A DNA stretch of 64,000 nt, taken from an uncultured Bacteroidales bacterium. Its GTDB lineage: Bacteria > Bacteroidota > Bacteroidia > Bacteroidales > ML635J-15. The notes below the pieces were generated by a model, which searched no databases, was not told the DNA's origin, and saw only the letters and a program-made list of their open reading frames with translations. A program made the translations under genes and the position numbers. Below, piece by piece: positions 42,721 through 51,634 of this stretch (positions are counted from its first letter, which is position 1; every line of letters starts with the position of its first letter). The DNA is taken from positions 1 through 64,000 of the forward strand of contig CAJOIT010000010.1 in NCBI GenBank assembly GCA_905234755.1, given 5' to 3'.

Positions 42721-42806
42721 AAAATCGTCTATGTATAGAAAAATATTTAACGAAAATCGTCTGTACAGAGAAAAAAAATAGCAATATTTTTTCTATGTAA
42801 AGAAAA
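42721..42806. promoter_or_regulatory. Three operator-like repeats before the DUF4143 ATPase
   Basis: Copy 1 (42726-42742) reads CGTCTATGTATAGAAAA, copy 2 (42758-42774) CGTCTGTACAGAGAAAA, and copy 3 (about 42790-42806) TTCTATGTAAAGAAAA. Copies 1 and 2 are 32 bp apart and both follow AAAAT. Each core is a near palindrome (TCTGTACAGA is perfect). Copy 3 ends 5 bp before the -7 box. Confidence 0.55.
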
Positions 42807-42811
42807 TTTTA

Positions 42812-42819
42812 TATCTTTG
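42812..42819 (+). promoter_or_regulatory. -7 promoter box of the DUF4143 ATPase
   Basis: TATCTTTG, 35 bp before the ATG, directly downstream of the third repeat. Confidence 0.65.
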
Positions 42820-42854
42820 CATCAACAAATACAATTCACTAAACGACTGATTTT

Positions 42855-44048
42855 ATGGAAAGTGTATATAGAATATCGGCACAACTTATCGAAAAAACAT
42901 CTACAGACATTATCAGATATATGTTCGATAGGATACAATGGGAAGACAGACTGATTGGCATAAAGGGTGCTAGGGGTGTCGGAAAAACCACGATAATGCT
43001 CCAATACATCAAACTGAAAATCGCCGACAGACGCAAAGCCCTATATGTGTCGCTTGACAACATCTGGTTTACGGCGCACACATTGGTCGAACTTGCCGAC
43101 TACCATAATGCACATGGTGGCGAATACCTTTTCCTTGACGAGGTTCATAGATATCCAAACTGGTCGATAGAAGTGAAAAACACATACGACTCGTACCCCG
43201 ATATGCACATTGTGTTCACTGGCTCATCGCTACTCGAAATCGACAATTCCATAGCCGACCTGTCGCGGAGGTGCGTAATCTACGAAATGCACGGACTGTC
43301 GTTCAGAGAGTTTCTAAACTTTGAGGGCGAGCATTTCGACAAGGTATATTCGCTGTCAGAAATCATAAAGTCGCACTACGAAATCGCAGCGCATATTACC
43401 GCCAAAAGCAAAGTGCTTCCAAAATTCGAGAAGTACTTGAAGCGGGGCTACTATCCGTACTACAGGGGAAGTTCGGAAATAACATACCTCACAAAAGTTC
43501 AGCAGGTTGTAAATACCATTATAGACAACGACATTCCCGCCGTTACCGAAATAGAATACGCCTCACTGAAAAAAGCCAAGCAACTGCTTGTGATTCTGGC
43601 GGAAACGGTTCCATATACGCTCAACATCCAGTCACTATGCACAATGATGCAAATTGGCAGGAACCAGCTGATGCGGCTTTTCGACCTTCTCGACCGGGCA
43701 GGGGTAATACGAATGATATACTCGGAAGACAAAGGGCTGAAACAACTAGTGAAGCCCGAAAAGATTGTGTTTGGCAACACAAACATAATGGATGCCCTAT
43801 CAGAAAATGTTGAGACAGGCACTGTGCGGGAAACTTTCTTTGCCAACCAACTTTCCCTCGAAAATCGCATTGCCATGCCACAAAAAGGCGACTTTCTAGT
43901 AAATTCCGACTATGTATTTGAGGTTGGTGGACACGGAAAGGGATACAAGCAGATAAGCGGAGTTAAGGGCAGTTTTGTGGTGGCAGACGGAATCGAAATC
44001 GGCATAGACAACAAGATTCCTCTATGGCTGTTTGGAATGATGTACTAA
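42855..44048 (+). CDS. AAA_14 / DUF4143 ATPase
   Basis: 397 residues. Walker A GARGVGKT (38-45), Walker B region GEYLFLDEVHRYPNW, sensor TGSSLLEI, and the C-terminal DUF4143 domain (YPYYRGSSEITYLTKVQQVVNTII and later PEKIVFGNTNIMDAL). These STAND-like ATPases are common beside toxin genes and vary in target; none is known here. A repressor site cluster lies upstream, and it converges with the Fic gene. Confidence 0.88.
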   Translation: MESVYRISAQLIEKTSTDIIRYMFDRIQWEDRLIGIKGARGVGKTTIMLQYIKLKIADRRKALYVSLDNIWFTAHTLVELADYHNAHGGEYLFLDEVHRYPNWSIEVKNTYDSYPDMHIVFTGSSLLEIDNSIADLSRRCVIYEMHGLSFREFLNFEGEHFDKVYSLSEIIKSHYEIAAHITAKSKVLPKFEKYLKRGYYPYYRGSSEITYLTKVQQVVNTIIDNDIPAVTEIEYASLKKAKQLLVILAETVPYTLNIQSLCTMMQIGRNQLMRLFDLLDRAGVIRMIYSEDKGLKQLVKPEKIVFGNTNIMDALSENVETGTVRETFFANQLSLENRIAMPQKGDFLVNSDYVFEVGGHGKGYKQISGVKGSFVVADGIEIGIDNKIPLWLFGMMY

Positions 44049-44061
44049 ATGCACTACTCGT

Positions 44062-45132
44062 TCACAAAGACGGGGTAATGAACACACGCCACGAACCTTT
44101 GCCATCCTTCTCGATATATCCCTTTTTTTGCAATGATTGTAACATTTTCTGGATTGCAGAACGATTTATTCCTATTTCTTCTTGCAAATATGCGAATGTA
44201 GCTTGCGGTTCAATTTGCAACTCACGAAGTATTTTTGCATAACTAGGTGTACGAAATACTATGCGCTCGCCATCGTACCACCAAATATTTTCATTCTTCT
44301 CGGTAACAAACAACACATCATTTTCAAATTCTCGCACAATCAAACTTACCATATACTTATAAAATGGACGGATGGATTTTAACGATGCGTGCGCACCATC
44401 ATACGGCGCTCTGCCTACAATCAAATCCGCCTGATGCAATGCTTCCAAATAATCATGCTTCAACCTACTACGCACAACTACCATCGGATAACCGTGACGA
44501 GCCAAAATATAATTGAATAACAATCGAGCGATACGACCGTTGCCATCTTCAAACGGGTGAATGCGTATGTAGCGATAGTGAAACAAAATCGCCAATTCCA
44601 CTGGTGACAATTTCCCTTCCAATTCTGCGTTGTTGTACCAATCGACAAGATCGGCCATCAAAGCTGGTGTTTCCTCGGGCGAAGCATACTCAAACCTATC
44701 GCCATAACGGGTAATTACACTATTTGGTCGCGTTTTATATTGTCCTGCGTGTATGGTATAACTAGTTTGCTCGCCTCCTGGAAGATTACGATAAACAGTA
44801 TAGTCTTCGCGAAGCAAAGTACGATGCAAAGTACGAATAAAGTTCTGCGTAAGTGGCACATTCTTAATAGTCGACTCTTCTTCCATCATCTTGAGCGTAA
44901 CATTGCTCGCTGTCATATCTAGAACATCCTTCACATCGGCTTCGCCAATGACTTTGCCAAAAAGCAAAAGTATTTCGGTCTGACCATAAGTGAGCGTATT
45001 GCCTTCAATATGATTCGAGTTGTAATTGAAATCAATAGTAAACCTCCGTCTCAATCTATTCAAGTCGTTTTCTGACAATGGCTGTATTTTTTGCCATTTT
45101 TCAAATGCCTCTTGCAATTTCTTATCTTCCAT
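44062..45132 (-). CDS. Fic-family protein (class II, AMP-transferase type) with C-terminal winged helix
   Basis: 356 residues. The Fic core HPFEDGNGRIAR lies at 192-203. The N-terminal inhibitory helix SNHIEGN (39-45) has Ser39, Glu43 and Gly44, matching the [S/T]-x(3)-E-[G/N] inhibitory motif, so activity is self-restrained. A winged-helix segment follows at about 290-356 (LQEEIGINRSAIQKMLQSLQKKGYIEKDGKG), suited to DNA binding and autoregulation of the operator at 45143-45174. The target protein is unknown. Confidence 0.92.
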   Translation of the reverse strand: MEDKKLQEAFEKWQKIQPLSENDLNRLRRRFTIDFNYNSNHIEGNTLTYGQTEILLLFGKVIGEADVKDVLDMTASNVTLKMMEEESTIKNVPLTQNFIRTLHRTLLREDYTVYRNLPGGEQTSYTIHAGQYKTRPNSVITRYGDRFEYASPEETPALMADLVDWYNNAELEGKLSPVELAILFHYRYIRIHPFEDGNGRIARLLFNYILARHGYPMVVVRSRLKHDYLEALHQADLIVGRAPYDGAHASLKSIRPFYKYMVSLIVREFENDVLFVTEKNENIWWYDGERIVFRTPSYAKILRELQIEPQATFAYLQEEIGINRSAIQKMLQSLQKKGYIEKDGKGSWRVFITPSL

Positions 45133-45142
45133 AGCTATACAT

Positions 45143-45174
45143 TTACCACCATTTTCGGTGGTAATATTACCACC
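45143..45174 (-). promoter_or_regulatory. Operator of the Fic gene: three TTACCACC half-sites
   Basis: TTACCACC (45143-45150), GGTGGTAA (45157-45164) and TTACCACC (45167-45174). The first two form a perfect inverted repeat. The site lies between the -7 box (45185-45192) and the ATG at 45132, a repressing position. Confidence 0.7.
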
Positions 45175-45184
45175 AAATCAACAA

Positions 45185-45192
45185 CAAAAATA
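45185..45192 (-). promoter_or_regulatory. -7 promoter box of the Fic gene
   Basis: TATTTTTG on the minus strand, about 52 bp before the ATG, upstream of the operator. Confidence 0.6.
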
Positions 45193-45294
45193 CAATTAAT
45201 TTTTATTATGCAAGAATTTGAATAGAAAATTTTCATCACTTAAATTTTAACCATTCTTTTAGGAATTAGCATGCCAAACAATTATAGCATTCTG

Positions 45295-45302
45295 TAATTT
45301 TG
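45295..45302 (+). promoter_or_regulatory. -7 promoter box of the prolyl oligopeptidase gene
   Basis: TAATTTTG followed by CAC, 25 bp before the ATG at 45328. Confidence 0.65.
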
Positions 45303-45327
45303 CACAAAATTTAAAATTCGTACACAA

Positions 45328-47463
45328 ATGAAGAAATATTGTATCGGCATTTTGGCCTTAAATGTTTTGATTATGTTATCATCGTGCAACAATGAGACAA
45401 AAACTAACGGGGACGAACCTCTGAAATACCCCGAAACAAAGAAGTGCGATACCATCGACAATTATTTCGGAACGGCAGTATCCGACCCGTACAGATGGCT
45501 CGAAGACGATTTCTCCGATGAAACCGCCAACTGGGTGAAAGCGCAAAACGAAGTCACAAACAACTACTTGTCGAAGATTCCGTATCGCGAAAACATGAAG
45601 AACCGCCTGAAGGACATTATGAACTACCCTAAGGAAAGCGCACCATCGAAAAAAGGCGATCGCTATTTCTTCTACCGCAACGACGGACTTCAGAACCAGA
45701 GCGTTCTGTACTACAAAAACTCACTCGATGGCGAAGCTGTAGAACTCCTCGACCCTAACAAACTTTCGGATGACGGCACTGTAGCCCTCTCGAATCTCGG
45801 CATTTCAGACGACGGCAACTACCTCGGTTACGCAATCTCGCGCAACGGTAGCGACTGGGAAGAGATTTTTGTAAAGAACATCGAAACTGGCGAAACCCTC
45901 AACGACCACCTTATGTGGGTTAAGTTCACCAGCATAGCTTGGAAGGATGACGGATTCTTCTACAGCCGTTTCCCGGAACCCAAGAACGAACTTTCGGGTG
46001 TAAACGAGAACGGACAGCTCTACTACCACAAAGTTGGTACAGAACAAAAGGACGACCAGCTTGCATACGAAGACAAGACAAATCCAGACGTAAGCTTCAC
46101 CGCCGAAGTAATCAACAAGCGCTACCTTGTCATCTACGGAAGCGAATCGACATCAGGCAACTGCTTATACTATAAGGATCTTGACAAAGCAAATTCCGAT
46201 TTTGTAAAGTTGGTTGACAACTTCGAAAACGACTTTGGTGTAATTGATGAAATCGACGGCAACTTCATAGTTATGACCAACTATTTCGCACCAGAATACA
46301 AGGTCATCAAGATTTTCCTCGACAATCCTACACCAGCCAAATGGCTCGACCTTATTCCGAAGTCGGATGCTGGCGTTCTCGCAGGCGTTAGCCACATCGG
46401 CAAGAAGCTGATTGCCAACTACACCAAGGATGCTCACACCGTAATCCGTATCTTTGACGAAGACGGACATTTCATCAGCAACCTCGACAACGACATGATT
46501 GGAACAATCGGCGGATTTAGCGGCGATCCAGAAGATACTGAAACCTTCTACACTGTAACATCATACACAACTCCGTCTCTAATTTACAAGTACGACATCA
46601 CCAACAACAAGTCGGAACTCTACAAGAAATCTGAAATCAGCTTCAACTCTGATGAATATGTCACCGAGCAGAAGTTCTACGAATCGAAGGACGGAACAAA
46701 GATTCCGATTTTCCTCACCCACAAGAAAGACATCGTACTTGACGGAACCAATCCCACCCTGCTCTACGGATACGGAGGTTTCAACATTTCGCTCACACCA
46801 AGTTTCAGCGCTACACGCATAGCATGGCTCGAACAAGGCGGAGTTTACGCAGTAGCTAACATCCGTGGCGGTGGCGAATACGGCAAGGAATGGCACGAAG
46901 CAGGAACCAAGTTGCAGAAGCAGAATGTATTCGACGACTTCATCGCTGCAGCCGAGTACCTTATCAACGAGAAATACACTAGCAAGGAAAGACTTGCCAT
47001 CCAAGGCGGCTCGAACGGCGGTCTGCTTGTAGGAGCAGTTGTAAACCAGCGTCCCGACTTGTTTGCTGTTGCAATTCCGCAGGTTGGCGTTATGGATATG
47101 CTTCGCTACCACAAGTTCACCATCGGCAGATACTGGGCAATAGACTACGGCACAAGCGAGGACAACAAGGAAATGTTCGAATACCTATATAAATATTCAC
47201 CGTTGCACTCTGTAAAGGATGGTGTAGATTATCCAGCAATCCTCGTAACCACAGCAGACCACGACGACAGAGTTGTTCCTGCACATTCGTTCAAGTATGC
47301 TGCTACCTTGCAGAACAGCAACATCGGCAACAAGCCACACCTAATCCGTATCGAAAGCAATGCAGGTCACGGAAGCGGCAAGCCACTCGACAAGGCTATC
47401 GACGAAGTGGTTGACATATACTCGTTCATTTTCTACAACATGGGAATAGAACCAAAGTACTAA
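45328..47463 (+). CDS. S9A prolyl oligopeptidase lipoprotein
   Basis: 711 residues. Lipoprotein signal ending SSC with Cys20. A propeller domain (residues about 80-430) precedes the alpha/beta hydrolase domain with the catalytic Ser in QGGSNGGLLVGAV, Asp in DHDDRVVP and His in NAGHGSGKP. It cuts short peptides after proline, probably on the periplasmic face or surface. Length and the SDPYRWLEDDFSDE start are typical. Confidence 0.93.
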   Translation: MKKYCIGILALNVLIMLSSCNNETKTNGDEPLKYPETKKCDTIDNYFGTAVSDPYRWLEDDFSDETANWVKAQNEVTNNYLSKIPYRENMKNRLKDIMNYPKESAPSKKGDRYFFYRNDGLQNQSVLYYKNSLDGEAVELLDPNKLSDDGTVALSNLGISDDGNYLGYAISRNGSDWEEIFVKNIETGETLNDHLMWVKFTSIAWKDDGFFYSRFPEPKNELSGVNENGQLYYHKVGTEQKDDQLAYEDKTNPDVSFTAEVINKRYLVIYGSESTSGNCLYYKDLDKANSDFVKLVDNFENDFGVIDEIDGNFIVMTNYFAPEYKVIKIFLDNPTPAKWLDLIPKSDAGVLAGVSHIGKKLIANYTKDAHTVIRIFDEDGHFISNLDNDMIGTIGGFSGDPEDTETFYTVTSYTTPSLIYKYDITNNKSELYKKSEISFNSDEYVTEQKFYESKDGTKIPIFLTHKKDIVLDGTNPTLLYGYGGFNISLTPSFSATRIAWLEQGGVYAVANIRGGGEYGKEWHEAGTKLQKQNVFDDFIAAAEYLINEKYTSKERLAIQGGSNGGLLVGAVVNQRPDLFAVAIPQVGVMDMLRYHKFTIGRYWAIDYGTSEDNKEMFEYLYKYSPLHSVKDGVDYPAILVTTADHDDRVVPAHSFKYAATLQNSNIGNKPHLIRIESNAGHGSGKPLDKAIDEVVDIYSFIFYNMGIEPKY

Positions 47464-47479
47464 ACAAATACCATAATTA

Positions 47480-47519
47480 AAACAAAAAAATGCCAGAGAA
47501 ATCTGGCATTTTTGTTTGT
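47480..47519. terminator. Bidirectional terminator between the S9A peptidase and the MATE gene
   Basis: ATGCCAGA-GAAA-TCTGGCAT with A- and T-tracts on both sides. It ends at the stop codon of the MATE gene. Confidence 0.88.
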
Positions 47520-48892
47520 TAACACTGTTGTGCCTCACGAAAAACCTTTCGCTGTGAATATAGGAATATAGCAGCAAGCGCAGCTCCCATTACATCAGAA
47601 ACCGTACACGAAGCCCAAATTCCCGAAAGTCCATCTCCACCAAAATACTCATACACATACGGCATAAGATAGCACATTGGGAGAAGGAATATAAGCTGTC
47701 GCGAAAGACTTGTAACTATTGCGATCCATGGTTTGTCTATTGACTGGAAAAAGTTTGAATTTACAATTGTGAAGCCTATGAGCGGAAACATCACCATAAT
47801 ATAGCGCATAGCCGGAATTGCAATTTCTATCAAACTGGAATCATCGGTAAACGCACGCACCATATACCTTGGAATCAAGCACCCCAAAACACTTCCCACC
47901 AAACCGATAAACACACAAACTTTCATTGTAAGCTTGTAGACCGCCTTCAGCCGGTCAGGATGGCCTGCGCCATAATTGTAGCCAGCAATCGGTTGCATAC
48001 CCTGACAAACGCCCAAAATCAGCATGACCATCAGCATTCCAAAAGTATTCACAATACCGTATGCGCCAACAGCAAAGTCGCCGCCATAACGCAAAAGTTG
48101 AGCATTAAGCAATGCGACAACACCAGCAGCTGTTAGGTTCATAAGGAAAGGGCTCAAGCCAATCATGGTAATGTTCCTTATTATGTAGCCCTTTACTGCC
48201 CAACAATGCGACTTGAAGCGTATGAACGAGCGAGGATTTACAAAATGCAATACGGATATTATACCAGTCGTTGCCATTGAAATTGTTGTAGCCCATGCAG
48301 CACCAGCTATCCCCCATTTGAACACAAAAATGAATATCGGATCGAGAATAACATTGAGAATAGCACCACCAGCAAGTATGAACATCGACTTCATTGGATA
48401 GCCAGATGCACGAATCAACCCCGTAAGATTAAAGGTAAGCGTAGTGAAAAACATACCGGGAAGAACAATGTACAGGTATTCACGTGCAAACGAAATAGTG
48501 TCGTCGGTCGCTCCGAACAACATCAGTATGTCGTCCATGAAAATGTAATTAAACGACAAGAAAAAAGCACCCAGAACAAAAGTGAAAATCGTACTGTTGC
48601 CAAGAATCTTCTCAGCCCAGTTTACGTCCTTCTTTCCAAGCACAATGGACATTCGCGCCGATGAACCCACGCCTACCAACGCACCAAAAGCATGAATAAG
48701 GTTCATTATAGGCATTGTTATCGCCAAACCTGCAATCGCCAAAGGTCCAACACCCTGCCCTATGAATATCCTGTCGGCAATATTGTACAGCGATGCAATC
48801 ACCTGACTTATTACAGCAGGAAGAGCATATATCCACAACAACTGACGGATATCTCTGGTTTCTAATTCTTTAGTCTTATCTATCTGTTCCAA
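47519..48892 (-). CDS. MATE-family efflux transporter
   Basis: 457 residues, about 12 membrane helices in two halves. The first half shows IADRIFIGQGVGPLAIAGLAITMPI and the second GVCQGMQPIAGYNYGAG, both typical of the NorM/DinF type. It exports cationic drugs or metabolites using Na+ or H+. It is not part of a visible operon. Confidence 0.9.
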   Translation of the reverse strand: MEQIDKTKELETRDIRQLLWIYALPAVISQVIASLYNIADRIFIGQGVGPLAIAGLAITMPIMNLIHAFGALVGVGSSARMSIVLGKKDVNWAEKILGNSTIFTFVLGAFFLSFNYIFMDDILMLFGATDDTISFAREYLYIVLPGMFFTTLTFNLTGLIRASGYPMKSMFILAGGAILNVILDPIFIFVFKWGIAGAAWATTISMATTGIISVLHFVNPRSFIRFKSHCWAVKGYIIRNITMIGLSPFLMNLTAAGVVALLNAQLLRYGGDFAVGAYGIVNTFGMLMVMLILGVCQGMQPIAGYNYGAGHPDRLKAVYKLTMKVCVFIGLVGSVLGCLIPRYMVRAFTDDSSLIEIAIPAMRYIMVMFPLIGFTIVNSNFFQSIDKPWIAIVTSLSRQLIFLLPMCYLMPYVYEYFGGDGLSGIWASCTVSDVMGAALAAIFLYSQRKVFREAQQC

Positions 48893-48914
48893 TTCCGATA
48901 TTTTTTTGAGGGTG

Positions 48915-48922
48915 CAAAATTA
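48915..48922 (-). promoter_or_regulatory. -7 promoter box of the MATE gene
   Basis: TAATTTTG on the minus strand, 22 bp before the ATG at 48892. Confidence 0.6.
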
Positions 48923-48991
48923 CTATTTTATCGCTAAACAAAATGCCTTTGCAGACAATAAAAAGTTATTGGTAAGTTTTGTAAAAAGAAC

Positions 48992-48999
48992 TAACTTTG
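48992..48999 (+). promoter_or_regulatory. -7 promoter box of the esterase gene
   Basis: TAACTTTG with a TTG about 20 bp upstream, 28 bp before the ATG at 49028. Confidence 0.65.
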
Positions 49000-49027
49000 C
49001 TTTCAAATCATAACAACTTTTAGTTAG

Positions 49028-50713
49028 ATGGCATACACAAGACAATCACAACATATAATACGATTCATAATAACCGCCATAGTTGTAACTATTCTCATTT
49101 TTGCACATTGCGGATGTGAAAAAGTTGACCTGTCGAACATCGACACGCAATGCTACTACATAGGCGAATGCGAGGACAGCACCTTAATATTAAAGTTCGA
49201 GGATGTAAGTAAAGACAAAGTAACCGGTTTGCGCTACAAAGTAGAGAACTCACCCATCGCAAAGGAAGAAAACCTTTCGATTACATCAGGCAGGAAAAAA
49301 TGCACAGTTAACATAAACGGCATAGATATTCCAATAAAAGTAATTCCTGAAACGATTGCAAGTGACAGCATTACTGGAGAATACGTTGTCGGGAAAGAAC
49401 ATAAAAGATTTCAATTCTACAAGTACAAATCACCAAAGTTCAAGCAATTTGAAGCTCAGTTCCAAACAGAAAAATACAAGGTCTCCGTAACAAAAGATAT
49501 AGTTTACGGCAACGCCAAAGGCTTCTGGAGCTACAACCCCGACAGGAATGTCACTTTTGCTGAGGCATACTGCGAAAAACTAGGTGACTTGCTAAAATAC
49601 AACATTTCGCCTCGCGACATCGACCTGAAAATGGACATATATCTGCCTCAGGACGACACAAGCAAACTGCGTCCATTAATAATGCTCATACACGGCGGAG
49701 CATTTTTCAACGGCGACAAGGCATCGGAAGCATACACGAAATGGAGCACCCACTTTGCAAAAATGGGATTTGTTGTTGCATCCATAAACTACCGCATGGG
49801 ATTCCTGCCAAGTGCCGACCAGATTGACTGTGCCGGCTATCGCGCAGCACAGGATGCTCACGCAGCAATGCGCTACATGGTACACAACGCCGCCAAATAC
49901 CGCATCAATACCAACTGGATATTTGCAGGCGGAACAAGCGCCGGCGCAATAACAGCACTAAACCTCGCCTTTATGCGCAACAATAACCGACCGCAATCAA
50001 CAAAAGGAAGCCTGTTCAAAAGCGACTTAGGCGACATAGAATCGGTATCACCGCAATACACCGAAAAATTCAGCATAAAGGCTGTGGCAAATATGTGGGG
50101 CGCTGTTCACGACATCAACATGATTTCAAACGCAAAGACTTCAATTATATCGTTCCACGGCGATGCCGACAACATTGTCCCATACGGCTACGACTACCCG
50201 TTTAACGATGTACTCGACCCAATAAAAATTGCATTGCGCAACGACAACAGCGCAGATGCAAAATCGGTCAAAAGCATTTTTTCTATGCCTCTCAATAAGG
50301 CTCTTACAAACAAAATGTACGGCTCATCGCTTGTCCACAAAATGGCAAAAGCAAAAGGAAACAGAAGCAAACTATTCACCTACCCGGGTGGCGGACATAG
50401 TCTGCATGTGGATGAAAACAACAATCTCGTACCATATTTCTATTTCATTCAGGATTCAGTCACTGCATTCTTTGTAGAGGAACTTATTCCCGCCCCAATT
50501 AGCATCGAGCGCGACAAGTCAGACAAACTATGCTACAAGATAAAAGGAGGCAATATCGCACAAATATACTGGAAAGCCGAAAACGGGATAATACTTGAAA
50601 GCAACAAAAAGCAGGCAAGAATTGTATTTCTGCCATCGCAAAACAAGAAAAAAATTATCGTTTCGGGACGATACAGCAACGGAATCGGATTTAGAAAAGA
50701 AGCATCGTTCTAG
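49028..50713 (+). CDS. Secreted carboxylesterase-like alpha/beta hydrolase with a C-terminal Ig-like domain
   Basis: 561 residues. The N-terminus is a signal or anchor (about residues 10-28) followed by Cys28 and Cys30; a lipobox is not clear. A first unrecognised beta-rich region extends to about 150. The hydrolase core then has the oxyanion HGGAFF, the nucleophile GGTSAGAI, and a later GGGHSLH with a likely catalytic His, plus SFHGDADNIVPYG. An Ig-like tail follows about residue 485. The substrate is unknown; esterase or peptidase is possible. Confidence 0.8.
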   Translation: MAYTRQSQHIIRFIITAIVVTILIFAHCGCEKVDLSNIDTQCYYIGECEDSTLILKFEDVSKDKVTGLRYKVENSPIAKEENLSITSGRKKCTVNINGIDIPIKVIPETIASDSITGEYVVGKEHKRFQFYKYKSPKFKQFEAQFQTEKYKVSVTKDIVYGNAKGFWSYNPDRNVTFAEAYCEKLGDLLKYNISPRDIDLKMDIYLPQDDTSKLRPLIMLIHGGAFFNGDKASEAYTKWSTHFAKMGFVVASINYRMGFLPSADQIDCAGYRAAQDAHAAMRYMVHNAAKYRINTNWIFAGGTSAGAITALNLAFMRNNNRPQSTKGSLFKSDLGDIESVSPQYTEKFSIKAVANMWGAVHDINMISNAKTSIISFHGDADNIVPYGYDYPFNDVLDPIKIALRNDNSADAKSVKSIFSMPLNKALTNKMYGSSLVHKMAKAKGNRSKLFTYPGGGHSLHVDENNNLVPYFYFIQDSVTAFFVEELIPAPISIERDKSDKLCYKIKGGNIAQIYWKAENGIILESNKKQARIVFLPSQNKKKIIVSGRYSNGIGFRKEASF

Positions 50714-50727
50714 ACGGCAAGACAATT

Positions 50728-51453
50728 TTATCCGAAACAGCTAAAACGCTTCAGCATATCCATATCAAGTATTGTAATTTCCTTTTTATTAACCGATATG
50801 GCATTTGCAGACTTCAATTCGGCAAGTATTCTGACAATATTTTCAGTTGCCAAACCCGACAATTCGGCAATATCGCGACGAGTAATTATAATAGGTATAA
50901 CATTACTCTCAAAAATTTTCTCCGACAGATAAATTAACGAATCGCAAACCTTGCTCAAGGACTGCTTGTTTGATATGCTATTAAGACGGTCGTAGAGGTT
51001 TTGCAACGAATTTGAGTACATTTTTATGATTTCGGAAGCAAATTTATTATTTGTCCTGATAATATCATCAAATACAACTCGTTCTACCAAGCAAACTTTG
51101 GAAGATGTAATAGCTTGACAACCAAAATGATAATGATTATCACCATACAAACACGAAAGTCCGATAATGCTGAAAGGCTTAGTAATTTTGAAAACGGTGT
51201 TCTTAAAATGTATGTTCTCAACAAATGATTTCAGCCATCCTTCCTTCAAAATCATAATATAGGAAGCAAATGAGCCTTGTTTGCACACATTTTCTCCTTT
51301 TTTGAACTCAATTTCGGTGTTTGTTACGGTTTTTATTTCCGATGCGCTAAGCCCCAATTTTTTCAAAAAATCGACTAATTTTTTATTATTTTCATCATCT
51401 GGAGAGAATGTTCTCATTGTATAATCGTTTAGTTCATAAATTAATATGTTCAA
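50728..51453 (-). CDS. Crp/Fnr-family transcriptional regulator
   Basis: 241 residues. N-terminal cyclic-nucleotide-type sensor domain (FKKGENVCKQGSFASYIMILKEGWLKSF) and C-terminal winged helix with TRRDIAELSGLATENIVRILAELK. The recognition helix carries Glu and Arg at the FNR/CRP base-contact positions (ATENIVR). The N-terminus lacks an FNR-type four-cysteine cluster. An FNR-like box lies directly upstream (51494-51507). The ATG at 51417 is an alternative start. Confidence 0.85.
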   Translation of the reverse strand: MNILIYELNDYTMRTFSPDDENNKKLVDFLKKLGLSASEIKTVTNTEIEFKKGENVCKQGSFASYIMILKEGWLKSFVENIHFKNTVFKITKPFSIIGLSCLYGDNHYHFGCQAITSSKVCLVERVVFDDIIRTNNKFASEIIKMYSNSLQNLYDRLNSISNKQSLSKVCDSLIYLSEKIFESNVIPIIITRRDIAELSGLATENIVRILAELKSANAISVNKKEITILDMDMLKRFSCFG

Positions 51454-51478
51454 AAAAATCTAATATTTTCTTTGCGCA

Positions 51479-51486
51479 CAAAAATA
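51479..51486 (-). promoter_or_regulatory. -7 promoter box of the Crp/Fnr gene
   Basis: TATTTTTG on the minus strand, 25 bp before the ATG at 51453. Confidence 0.6.
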
Positions 51487-51489
51487 CAC

Positions 51490-51511
51490 AATATTGACAA
51501 ATATCAATATT
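51490..51511. promoter_or_regulatory. FNR-like box between the Crp/Fnr gene and gdhA
   Basis: Core TTGACAAATATCAA (51494-51507) fits TTGAT-N4-ATCAA with one mismatch. With the flanks (AAT...ATT) it is a 22-bp near palindrome. It is 7 bp upstream of the regulator's own -7 box and about 75 bp upstream of the gdhA -7 box. Confidence 0.6.
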
Positions 51512-51583
51512 TATTTTGATATTTTTCGGATAAAAATATGATAAAAATTCGTGGTTTTGTAATTCGGTGTGAAAGTAAAGCAT

Positions 51584-51591
51584 TAACTTTG
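51584..51591 (+). promoter_or_regulatory. -7 promoter box of gdhA
   Basis: TAACTTTG, 43 bp before the ATG at 51635. An upstream in-frame-unrelated ATG at 51538 is ignored. Confidence 0.65.
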
Positions 51592-51634
51592 GGTCACAAA
51601 AATTTAAATAATTTAAACTTTAAAAGTAAATATT

